64,000 nt of DNA from assembly GCA_015680685.1 (NCBI GenBank), contig MNCI01014663.1, forward strand, positions 12,808 to 76,807, read 5' to 3'. This stretch comes from Gnetum montanum (taxonomy: Eukaryota > Streptophyta > Gnetopsida > Gnetales > Gnetaceae). Below the pieces are notes generated by a model. That model saw only the letters and a list, made by a program, of their open reading frames with translations, ran no database searches and was not told the origin of the DNA. Positions 23,801 to 35,800 of this stretch are shown piece after piece (the first letter of the stretch is position 1; every line of letters starts with the position of its first letter). The translations under genes were made by a program, and so were the position numbers.

Positions 23801-26800
23801 GATGAGGTACCTATTAGGGATCTTGACTTCCTTTATAAGGTACAACAGTTGTGGGGACAACTTCTTGAAGTTGACAATGTGATCCTTAGCCACTTGCCAA
23901 TGGCCAAGAGGGTCAAGTTATATCTTTGGGAACTAAATTCAGGTGCAAAGCAAAAGCTCTCCACAGCCCAAAATTTTGTTCTTTGGAACCACGTTAAACA
24001 AATGAGAGATGTCATTGATGATGGCCAAGTCTCAATGGGTGATGTCTCACAAAGGATGACTAATGTCTTGCAAAGGATGACAACCCTGGAGGCTCAAGTG
24101 GAGAAGCTTGAGGTGAGGAATGAGAATCTAGCAGACTAGATGGCTATTCAAACAAAGGCAATGGCATCTTGTTCAAGGTGGTCAACCCAAAAGTTTGAAG
24201 CTAAAAAGCCTAACATATATAAGGCTAATCGAGACAACAAACTTTTAGATGCCTTCATCTTTGAGATGGAGCACTTCCTTGAAATGAATGACTATCTAGA
24301 GGAAATGAAAATCAACATCATCTCTCAATTCCTAGGTGGTGTTTCTCAGACCTAGTGGCTTGGCATTGTCTGTGAAATGAAGTCAAATCATTTCTTCTTT
24401 CTCACATTCTCACAATTATGAATTCTCACATGAGTTGAATCCTCCCATATGGTTCACTCTTTCACATTCTCACAAATACATTTCTCAGAAGAATTCTTCC
24501 ATTGATTCTCACAAGGGTTTCCTCAAGCGTCTCACAATTTGAGTGGCTTACTCTTTCTCTAATGTGTTTGATGTTATTTCATGTTTATGTTTCATACATA
24601 TGAGAGTTGATGTTCAATGGATGCTTGAAGGGTTTTATGCAGATGAATTCCCTTGCTAAATTTGATTAAATTTGAGAGGTTCAACTCACAATTGAACTTT
24701 AATATATGCTTTTCATCTCAATTTGTTTGAGAATTTGAGGATTAGCAAGCCCTCATTTCGGGTTTCTTACTAATTCCCTTAAACCTGATTCAATTCCATC
24801 TCATGCTTGTCAAATTGAGCCATATCCAAGCATTAGAAGCTTGAAGAATGAAGGATGCATGCTTTCTCATCTAGTTCTACATGATTGAAGGTAGATCTAC
24901 ACTCTTCCATGAAGATTCTTGATGTCTTTTCAAGTTTCCATGCACTATGTGTAGCAAGGCTTTGTTCCCTTAATTTGCCCTCTAAATTGATGTGATTGTA
25001 TTTGCTTGTGCCTCAAATCTATCACGCAAAGGCTACAATAACTTTCTAGTGTCTACTTTGCCCTTCTTTGGGCCTGATTTGCATGCAGTTAGCATTCCGA
25101 AATTCTCACACTTTGTAAATTTTTTTGTAAACATGACTATGACCTTACCAAAACTTGTGGTCTTCTCAAAGGTCAAACCACAACTCATGGTCCTTCTTGT
25201 GGACTACACATTGAAGTAAAGTTTCTGGCTAAGGTTCAAAACAGTCACCACATCCCTCAACTTAGCCCATGATCAACATATTTTTCATTTGTTCACTATT
25301 TCATGCCACCACAACCTAACTATGACCACCTCACAACTATCACGATCATAAACATCTATCATGTGGAATTTGTAAATTATCATCATCATCCTAGCCTTTT
25401 CCCAACAAGATGAGATCAGCTACATGAATTCTCTTTTGCCATTCACCAGTTAAAGGGAGTATGCATAAAACGAGTTCTTGCAACATATGGCAAATATTCA
25501 TAGACCCAATATCTCTATTCGCTTCATATCTATCATGAGTGTTTTGCATGCATTAGTTGCATTCTTCTTTGGATTCTATAAACATGTTTCTCATCTACAA
25601 ATTGTACATTGCTAAACAGAATTTAACAACTCATCATAACTAGTATTCCTTGGTGTATGTTATTTTCAAATGATATTGTGTTGATGGATACAGCTTCAGA
25701 AAATATTGCTTCTAAAATGGAGACATACTGTAAAATTAAAAGGCTTAAAAATTAGTAGAGGCAAGACAGATTATATGAAATGTAATTTCAATAATAGCAT
25801 AAACAATGGTGAAGTGAAGTCACAATTCAAGGCCAAAAAGTCCCTCCCTGCAAACAGTTCTGCTACCTAGGATCAATGCTCTACGTAGATGGTGAAATCA
25901 ATAAAGATATAAAAAAGAAGATTGAGGTAAATTGGTTAAATTGGAGACAAGCTAGTTGTGTTCTATGTGATAAAAGACTAACAATAAAACTAAAGGGAAA
26001 ATTTTACATGATAGCAATCAAGCCTACTGTCTTATATGGTGCTAAATGTCAAGCAGTACAAAATAGGCACAAACAACAAATCAGCATGGTAGAAATGTGA
26101 ATGCTTAGATGGATGTTGAATACTACTAATAGAGATAAACTGCACAATAAAGACATTACAGGAAGACTTGGAGCGGCTTCTGTTTCAAATAAGTTAAAGA
26201 AATAGCATCTTAGATGGTTTGGACATGTGCAAAGAAGATCTGATAACAAGCCAATAAAAAAAAAGTTGCTACGTCACTGTTCTAGGAAAGCCATCAAAAG
26301 GAAGACCAAAAAGGACATGGGAAACAATGATTGAAGATGATCTAAAGAAATTGCAAATAAACATAGGGCTAGCTCTTCATAGAAGTGAATAGTGAACAAG
26401 AATTCATATAGCCAGCCCTAGTGTGTTGGGAGAAGGCTAGGATGATGATGATGCTGATGATCATTGATATCAAGATCCTTGAACTACAGTTAGTTAACAT
26501 CAATTTGGTAGGGATGCCTAGGGTTATTAAGTCTTGGCACGTACAAATCATTGAGAAACAATTATTGAATGTCTTAAACATTTACAACAATTTTAAAAAA
26601 TAAAAATGTGAACAAATAACCTATTTAAAATTCTGGTTAAAACCTATTTCTCATGCTGTAGTTCTAGAAATCAAATTATCTACAATGTTCTCCTCCTTGC
26701 TGCTGCTCTACCGGTGGTCATGGCTACACTAGTAATCAATGTTTAACGTTTATTTTCCATTCTGTGAAAATGAAAGAGCTTTTTACTGACATATTGTTTT

Positions 26801-29800
26801 ATAGGATGGCTGGTCTCTGGTTTCTTTTGTACGTTCAACCTACTTGCTAAAATTAGAACGTTGATGTAGGATGCATAAATATGAACAAAGAAATAAGTTC
26901 AAGACACCACAAATGGTTCTAACTATAAGGATGCAACACTTATAACCTCCAACCTCCATCCATATGCCTCAGGTAAGACTTGAACTTGCAACCTTTTACC
27001 TATATATTAACAATTATAAGATAACTACACCACCTCTCAGTGGCTCCTCAAGTAGTTGATCGACCATAGAATTGCTTCATGAATTGATAATGACTTTTTA
27101 TAATTTTAAGAGTCCCAAATATCTACAACATCAAGTTTTCTGTTATTTAGCTGGAAATTGTAATTTCTCTTATTTGTTCCACTGATTAACACTTTTGTAA
27201 TCACTGGTATTTTTATTCACCATAGATGCTGGATATGTAGCATCGGCAAAGGCTTTTATAGAGATGTTGTTTTCAGTTTTCCAAGTTCTCTAGGTATGAA
27301 ACAAAAGAATTATAATGCGTTTTCTGACACACAAAGTCCATCTTGTTGGCCAAAATCCAGCTTATCATAGAAGAATTAAACACAACAACGTGAGATATCA
27401 TTTCATCAGAGATATCATAAAAGGATTGATGAATACACAAAAGATTCACATTAAAAACATTGATGCTGACAACGCAACTAAGACTGATTGATGAATACAC
27501 AAAAGATTCACATTAAAAACATTGATGCTGACAACGCAACTAAGACTGATGATACAAAAGCATGTTTAATGCAGGAAACAGATTGAGTCAGCCGAAATGC
27601 AAGTATCAATGAAAACAGAAAGCAGTGCAACTCTTATTTCCTTGGAGGCTAGCCAGATTTTTCTTCCAAGGGGGAGAAATATTAGAGTTAAGACAAATCT
27701 TCTGTATTTTAATTTGAAAAACCCTTTACGGTAGTTTATAAATCCCTCTTATGAGTATAGTGATTCAGCTTCAACAGGTATGCCTATGGGATGCCTGTTG
27801 GGCTTGAATGCCTATTGTACTTAAAAGATTCTGTGCCCAAGTTGCATTAATAATAGAGCTCAGCACTGCCTACCCACGGTTTTTATCCTACTCGGGAAAT
27901 TTTATGGGTTTCCACATAAATCACAGTATGTTGCTTCTTATTTCGCCATCCTTTTTTTTCCCCCACTATTTCTGTTTCCAGCAATATTCTACAACAACAA
28001 AGGCCAACTCCATTCTGTCAGGCACCAAGAAGTTCTTCAAAAGTAATATAATACGAGCAATAGGGGTTTTGAATAGGAAAGCAAAATGGAACTGTTTTAT
28101 ATTTTAGGCATTGGTAAAAATGACAAATTACATAAATAAAACAGCTATTGAGAAACATCAAACCCAACAGATATAGCATAGACCATTAGAAAAATTTATA
28201 TGTTTAAAACAAAAAATTTGCTCCATCACTTCAAACTGCTTGAGAAATTCCCTGCACATTATAGTTTTAGAACAAAATTCGATTCAACTATATAATAAAG
28301 AAATAGACCATTCATACCTGTACAAGGTTATAAAGATTCTCTTGGTCCTCCTCACAAAATGCACCCTTGGTTGTTGAAGCTGGAGTACCTGATAGTTCTT
28401 TGCATTGATTTGCTTGTGCCACTACAAGCCTTTTAGTTTTAGAACTTGCTCCAAGAAAACCACCCGAGACAAAACCATGTTTATGTCCCCACCATTCTGA
28501 TGACTGCTTACTGAGAGTTAGAGAATGAACAATAGGTTCAAGGAAATTATCTTCATGTATTAGTACAGTTGATGCTGAAAAATTCAGAACCATAGAATTC
28601 TTTAGACGTGATGCAACCAATAGCTTTTATTAACCATTTTCATTTCAAATAAAATACTGGTGAGAAAAAGTGTGTTGAAACCTTCTAATACATCATTGGG
28701 AGTATTTTTTACAGCTTCAGCATTTACACTTATTGAATCTCCAGCAGCTTGTTCTTTGCATCCCTGAAATAATTGACGGAAATGATGTTTTATAAAACTC
28801 TCGGAATGACCAAACAATCCATACGCACGAACTACAAAACATATAACCCATACAGAAATATAATTCATTTAGTACTATCAAATCAGGAAGAATATGTTAT
28901 TAACTTTTAGATAATAGCTTAGTGATTAATGAATCATAAGCAACGTGCGAGAACTTGCTGAAATGATGCGGTATGTCACAAGAATTTCATATCAACATGC
29001 CGGTCAAATAATTGTAGACAAATTTCACCAATAGTTAAATTCCGCACTCCCTGTTTTTGCTCTTTCTCAACATGGTCAAGTTCCTTATTCAAAAGCATCA
29101 TGACCTTGTGATCATGGAAATCCTTTCTACATGTGGGAAAGATCATTATTACTTAGATGCTTTTAATGCCTATAACACAGAGGATGTAGTACAAATTCAG
29201 CCTAACCAAGCAGAAAGCTTGAACTTTCATGTTTTCAGGCATATCCTAATATCATTTGAACCATTCACATACGAAATTTCGTGGTTTGTTTTCCATCATT
29301 TTCTTTCTATGCTTCCCTGTCTTTGATATACATTACCATAGTTTCCCAGTAACGGGAATACCAATACCAGTAGCTCAAGTACTGATACCAGTAAAAAAAA
29401 AAATACATTCAAGTTGGTACTAATAAAGGAAGATGTCCTCAAGTTGTCCTTTCCCTTTCTTGTTCTCTCTTGATCCTTCCCCTCCCTTTGCCAATCCCCG
29501 TTCTCCTCCAGGTTCTCCCTCTGGCCCTTTGTCTCAATGCTGCTCCCCAGTTGTACAAGCTCACTGGCGAAAGAACTGCCTGCCTTGCCAAGATAGTAGT
29601 GAATTAAAATTGGGACCCCAGTTTCTTTGAGCAAGAGGGTGAGCATTAGGGCAGCTGTGACACGTGTTTGCTGCTTCACTGACACCATCACAATTTCACT
29701 ATTGTGCTAAGCATGTTGTGGAGGAATAGCTCCAGTTCACTTGCTACCGCTCAAACGCAGCTACTTTTTTTAAATTTCAAAACAGGATCCACAATTTATG

Positions 29801-32800
29801 ATTGCTAAAAATGAGGAACAAAATAAGGAAAAAAAACCGCTATATACAAAAAGACAAAAATCAGAAACACAAAATGTAAAGACACTGATTATGTCAAATG
29901 CATCAACGAGGCAGATAAAAGATTTTATTTTAAAAATCATTAAATGAAGAATTTCCAAAAGAGGACATCCAACAACAGGAATCAATATAAAAGATTAGCT
30001 AATTACATTTTCTCAAGGAGAAAACACTTGGCAAAAAAATAGCCAATGTGGGTGTGGTAGTGTTAAAATAAAACTGCTACACTTCCCTCACCTTCTAACT
30101 CATGGTATCCATACAGAGGGTTAGCACAACAATCTCTTGTTCATAGTAGGCCTTGTGCTCTATTCCTTGCAGTGGTAAAAATTAAAAAACCTCCAGCTGA
30201 GATTCCCTCCGGTGGTAAAAATTCAAACTGCGACTGAGAATACCATAACCAAGTATCTCATCATGGTTATTAGGCACGCAGCATACTAAAGGCATTCTAC
30301 TCCCAATGCAGCCCACTTTCACCGGTATAAATGTTGACTAGAATCAGAACTGATCCTTGCTACTAAATTTCATTTAAACATGGAATGAGATACTCAAAGA
30401 AATTAAATCATAGGTACGAGACTTATGCCAAAGTTGCCAATTCAAGAAGACAAACCCAAGGATGGAAAAGAGGACCAAAAAGAAGACACATAGGATGCTC
30501 TTTTATACCATTGTTCTGGGCATCAGTTTTTTTATTACCAAAAGAAGGGGAAAAACCTTAACATGGATAAAGAAACAAGACCCTTTAGATTTTTTGCATG
30601 TGCGAATGGAAAGCTACTTGTAAAGAACTAGAAGACATACAAATGAGCATCAATAGTACAAGCTAGAATTCAGATAAAGAAATATCACCAAACTGCGATA
30701 GGGTTGCATAAATAACTCCCATGCATTTTCAACCAGAAAAAAAAACTGCTAACTATAAAAATGCAGTGGATCTTGATCTTCCTACATTGTGTTTGTGCAG
30801 CTCCTTGAACCTTAACTCTAGGAAAGGAAAATAAAGACAGTCAATATGATGATTATGCCAATATTTGGAGAAGGGACAGCATAAATCCTCAAAACAGCTT
30901 AAAGCATTCATATATTTCAGTTTACAGTATACATTAGAATGGGAACTGTTCCTTGCTCCTAAATTTGATCTAATCCTGGAATGAGATGCTCGAAGCAATC
31001 CAATTATAAGTATGAAATTTATGACAAAGTTGCTAATCCAAGAAGACAAATCCAAGGATGCATAACAGGACCAAAAAGAAGACACATACGATGCTCTTTT
31101 ATACAACTGCTCTGGGAATTAGTTAAAAAAAACCGTTGAGATGGATTAAGAAACAAGTTTTTGGAACCCTGTGCACCAAAAAAAAACTGCTAATTATAAA
31201 AGTGGATCTTGATCTTCGTACATTTTCCTTGTTTAGCTTCTTGAACCTACCTCTAGGAATGGAAAACAAAGACCGTCACTATGATGAATATGCCAATATT
31301 TGCAGAAGAGACAGCATAAATCCCAGAGCTGTTTTAAAGCATTAACGGATTTGAATAAGCCCTATAAACTAGAATTGGAGATCACACTTTCTGCTAAATT
31401 TGATTTTTGGTCTTGGGACGAGATGCTCAATGCAATTCAATCATAGGTATGAGACTTATGCCAAAGTTACTAATCCAAGAAAAAAAATCCAAGGATGGAA
31501 AAAAAGGACCAAGAGAAAATGCATTCAATGCTCTTTTATATCATTGTTATAGGCATTAGTTTATATAAAGCCCATTAAGATGGATTGAGAAGAAAAACTT
31601 TATTATTAGGGAAAGTAGGAACAAGTATTATTAGTAATGAGTTTAATTAATGAGAAATAAAATAACATTTCAGGCTAGGAACATAAAGCTGGAGAAAGTA
31701 GCTAAGTTCTAGTTTGCTTCCACAACCATCATCAGAGGTTGGTATATGAGTTAACGATAGAGTTCAAAAAAAAATCAAGATTAGCTATTTATTCCATTAA
31801 AATTCAAAATAAGCTATTTATTTCATTGAGACAGAAAATAATCATAATATTAAACAAAAGTAAATGTACATATAAAATATAAAAACTAACACACAATAAA
31901 ACTAACCATAATACAAAAGAATGAACTAACCAAACAACCTATGTATTTCATTGACAGATCAAAATGATAACATACTTGTTCACTGTTAAAAGTTGCAACA
32001 ACTATCTAAGCACTTCAATGACTTGAATGTCTAAGAGGCATTCATTCCAACATTGAAAAGCATAATTAGTCAGAGCCAGCCCTGGGTGCAAAAAATGAAG
32101 ACTTCAAGAAGTACCCTAGAAGCAAAGTGGTTGAAGATTAGTATAAGCAAAACAGAATACATAGAGTGCACTGTAAGCAGAAAAGCAGGTTCTGAAGATA
32201 TAACTATCAGAATTCAAAACCAAAAAGTTACTCAAAGTAAGCAACTCAAATACTTGAGGTCACTTCTTCAAAATGACGATGAGATTAACGGCAACATGAC
32301 AAACAAAATTTAGGAAGAATGGATGAAATGGTGAAAGCTCCTGGTGTACTTTGTGATAGAAAAACTACAATCAAACATGTGATCTCTCATTAGTTCATTA
32401 CACAGTTCCTCACTTGTCTCTCGAAAGTGAAAGATAACCTTTTTCAAAACTATTTTCTCATCATAAAACCCATCTTGATTGAATTCTGATTTGTGTTCTT
32501 TGGTGGTTAAAACTTTGTTGTCATAGATCTCTCTGCCAGTATTGCACTCTTTAGCATAAATGACATGGATGAGAGTTGTTTCAGATTTAACTGAAACCAC
32601 CCACTTAGTTTTGGGGCATTTTTGGCATAAAGATTGCCACTCGGGGCAAGGATCTCTGGTTTAAGGATTGGTGACACCAGTAGAAAGTGTGAGTATCTTG
32701 AGCCCATATTGGTTTATGGAATTCTTGAAATGATTTTCAATGAACTGGCATTCTGGTGGTGTCTAATTCTTGGACTTAATTTTAAGAAAACTGATTTCTA

Positions 32801-35800
32801 AGTTTGATCATGATGACCTATCAGCTTGTTAGAATTCTTGACCCTCTTGAACTACAATGTTCTTAATTCTTACTAGTCTTTTCTATAATCTGAGGGATAA
32901 TAAAAAAAACACGACTTAAATGGCTTTCAAAACGTTTGCTTTATGATCTGAATTAGTTGAGCTATCAGCCATTGCCTTCTTCGTCTTCTTCCTCTTTAAG
33001 GATTGAATGTGTGTGCCTATGATATTCATAAAAAGATCCTGTTTGCTTTCACATTGGCATATTGTTGGGAATGTTGGTTGATATACCAAATAAAAGGAAT
33101 GTCAAAGGACATCTTCTACAGGCCTATTTTGATTTCCGTATAGCTGTCTATATTCATGAAATGCAGATTTTAGTAGCAGATAAGCCTTGATTTAGCTTCA
33201 GTGTTTTTAAAATCAAGTTTATATGTTTGCCCTGCATGGTTTGATGATAGAACTGGAAGTACAGTTGCACTGGCACAAGATTCCTTGGGCACTAAATTAC
33301 TCATTCCAGACATGTATATTCCTAACACCTTTAATTTGATGATGGATTTCTTGGTTCTAATATATTACAGCCTGGCTAATACTGTTTGTTTCCGTTTTAT
33401 TCTAGACATGATGTATTATAAATAGTGATGCAACTGATATTTTCGGATATGTTATATACTCTGATTTATTGAAATCTCTCATTATGACCAAGGTAGTTAG
33501 CTTATCATAGAATAAAAAAGGCTTTGCCCTAAACCTAAAATTATCAAGACGTAGACACCTGGGATACTACCATATCCAAAGGGTAACAACTATCAAACTG
33601 AGATAGCTAGTACTAGCTTGACAGTCCTTCCAGAACACATATACAAATCCATGTTTCTGTATGTAGCCAATAGCAATTGGTGCAATTTAGAAATGCTCAA
33701 CCATATTCCTAATAAAATTGGAGTGTATGGATACAAATACCAGCAGCAGCAGGAATATGTACAATCACTGGCTCCATTTGTACCACCAACCCAACTAATG
33801 TGACAATGGCGTTACTTCACAAGAAAGGCCAGAAAGGCACCAAGACGAGTGGTTAGTTTAGCATGCATTATCAGCATGTGCAATCATTATATCTTTGTGA
33901 TATTTGATAACTACCTACTTAGAAAGTAAATGCTATTCATGAACTTGTATATATTCTTTTTTTCTTTGAAAAAGAAAAAATAAGAAAAAAAAGTTAACAG
34001 CGATGCATTTCCCACATAGATCTGCTTAATCAAAACATTACAAAATTGATTAAAGAAGACATCTTACGATAGATGTTCTCAGATTCTGAATTCCATTTAT
34101 AGACTCACAGATAGAAAAGGTTACAATATGTCAAGCTTTACTAGGTTCAACATCAATGATGAAACAGTTCCCATTTGTCATGTACCAAAGACCGACATTC
34201 CTTTGTTAGAGAGCTGTATTATCATGCCAGAATAGCCATATAAACCCATTATCTAACCCATTGCCAAGGATGTTGATGCTACTATAGAACGACAGTCATA
34301 TCTAATTGACTGGTGATCAATGTTGAAGAGAAAGAACTAAGTTTTGTACTAATATTGGAAACAATGCAGTTAAGCAGAATTGATGTTCTTTTTTTCCAAT
34401 AAAATGTATCTCTTCTTGAAAATCAAAACAGAATAACAATGGCAAGAAGGAATACCAGGTAGTAGTATCAGGGTAATCTTAAGGTGATCAAATAATAAAT
34501 ATTTCGTTCAAGACATTTTATTATTCATAAAATCTTCTCTTTTTTTTTATCTATTCAAATCGAAAGTAGGCTTTTGAATATTTTAGGCATCAGGAGGTAC
34601 TAAATGTCAGTCATGGAGACAAGTATAAAATATTTTAAAATTACTATTTCAAAGAATAAGCAAATATAATAAATCTATCACATACTTGTATGATTATGGC
34701 AACTTTGTGCTAGTCCCTAATGGGGCGAAACCATCAAAGAAGCTAAGATTTCCATCATAAAGTTAAACAAACTTCAAATGGAATTTCAATTTCTCTTTTG
34801 GAAAGATTTTTTTGGCAACATATCAACTTCAAACTTTATAGGTAATATTGCATACCAAAATTTCCTTAAGATCCTTCTCTGAATATCCACTCACAAGTTT
34901 TCCCCTTTCTCTCTTTTTGTACCTGACAATTCACACTTTGAAGCAGTTTTAAAAGGTCCAATGCTAGAAATCAGGTAAGCAAGTTCCAATAAACTTTAGC
35001 GCTGGAAAAAATTCCAATGGAACTTCTAAATACCTTCCCTGAGGCCGAACTGCTTTTGAAGTGGACAAATTCTGGCATGGCTTTTCAACCTCCTGCTTTT
35101 GAATGGATTCTACGAACATTTCACAAAATTAGTGAATTGGAAAGAACATCAGATACAGTTTTAAAAAAGAGTTAAAACTTTAACTCTCTCATTACAGAGG
35201 TTTCCCGAATATACCTTCATCTCCAGAAGCAGCAACTTGCTGTAACAATATCAGGCATAAGACAATAACAGAAACGCGTAAAATGTGAGACCGATAGATG
35301 GAATTGTACAGACAGTAACATCAAAGCTCGGAATATTGTATTCTTTTCAGATGTTACAAAATAATAAATGGAACAGAAGTCATGAATGCATATGTGCCTA
35401 CCACTTTCAGTTTCTTCAAAATATTATCAAATTCTGTGGTGTTAAAAGCCCAGTTGTTGGCAGACTTATCAATACCAACACCTGAACAAGTACTGTTATA
35501 TTTGTTAACACTTTCAAGCAACAAAAAACATCCCACCAAAAGGAGGCAGTAAATATAGCTATCAGGAAAAAAAAACATGACCTAGCGTGTCATCCTTCTT
35601 TCTCACTTTGACATGCTCTCTGATTCCTTGTTTGTGTTTTCCCAGTCCTTGACCTTCTTCCCATCCCTAATAGCAATGATAACCTATATCAGACTACAAA
35701 CACGTAATCATGATACATAGCATAAAAATGATATACCTGAAACTTTAATAAAACCAGCACAAAATAACTTTTGATATGCATGTAATTACTCATACAGTAA

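Larger units (their letters stand above)
22700..24356 (+). mobile_element. LTR retrotransposon remnant (LTR end, primer site, gag) in intron 8
   Basis: A probable 5' LTR ends around 23584 (..CCATTACA). A decayed initiator-Met primer site follows at 23586-23598 (TTGTATTAGAGCC against TGGTATCAGAGCC), then a gag frame at 23660. The stretch just before the site is similar to the one before 38613, so a related remnant exists in the 5'UTR intron. The element is truncated soon after gag; no pol is seen. The left LTR edge is not determined. Position 24357-25250 shows TCTCACA-rich sequence without recognisable coding. Confidence 0.6.
18524..28317 (-). other. Intron 8 of the G-patch gene (9.8 kb) with TE debris
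   Basis: The donor GTATGA follows CTTGTACAG, and the acceptor CTGTTTCAG precedes GGTAAAGC. The intron holds two tandem duplications (19649-19892 and 20422-20853), a copia fragment (21630-21930), an LTR-retrotransposon remnant with gag (about 22700-24360), an RTE LINE fragment (25690-26460), a SINE-like piece (about 26965-27060) and a 62-bp duplication (27424-27547). The rest shows no recognisable content. Its length and TE load suit a large plant genome. Confidence 0.8.
28764..34855 (-). other. Intron 6 of the G-patch gene (6.1 kb)
   Basis: The donor GTATGC follows GAAATTTTG at 34856, and the acceptor ATTTCAG precedes GGATGCAAAG at 28763. It contains a three-copy degenerate array (30338-31600) and an RTE LINE fragment (32050-32400). 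A C-rich stretch at 29430-29680 has short open frames on both strands that I do not recognise. The remainder is AT-rich without recognisable genes. A further small exon here cannot be excluded, but none is needed for phase. Confidence 0.75.

Noticed and set aside
28602-28868. 88-codon frame as a separate small gene
   Set aside because: It is exon 7 (28763-28682) plus flanking intron; splice signals and phase fit the G-patch gene.
29430-29690. C-rich segment with open frames on both strands, possible host exon
   Set aside because: No conserved motif, no fitting splice phase, composition driven by CCT/TCC runs.
32310-32707. Minus-strand frames next to the LINE fragment
   Set aside because: Overlapping short frames in intron 6 without family features or splice context.
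35354-35578. 74-codon frame starting in a hydrophobic stretch
   Set aside because: It is exon 3 (35481-35402) read together with intron sequence on both sides.
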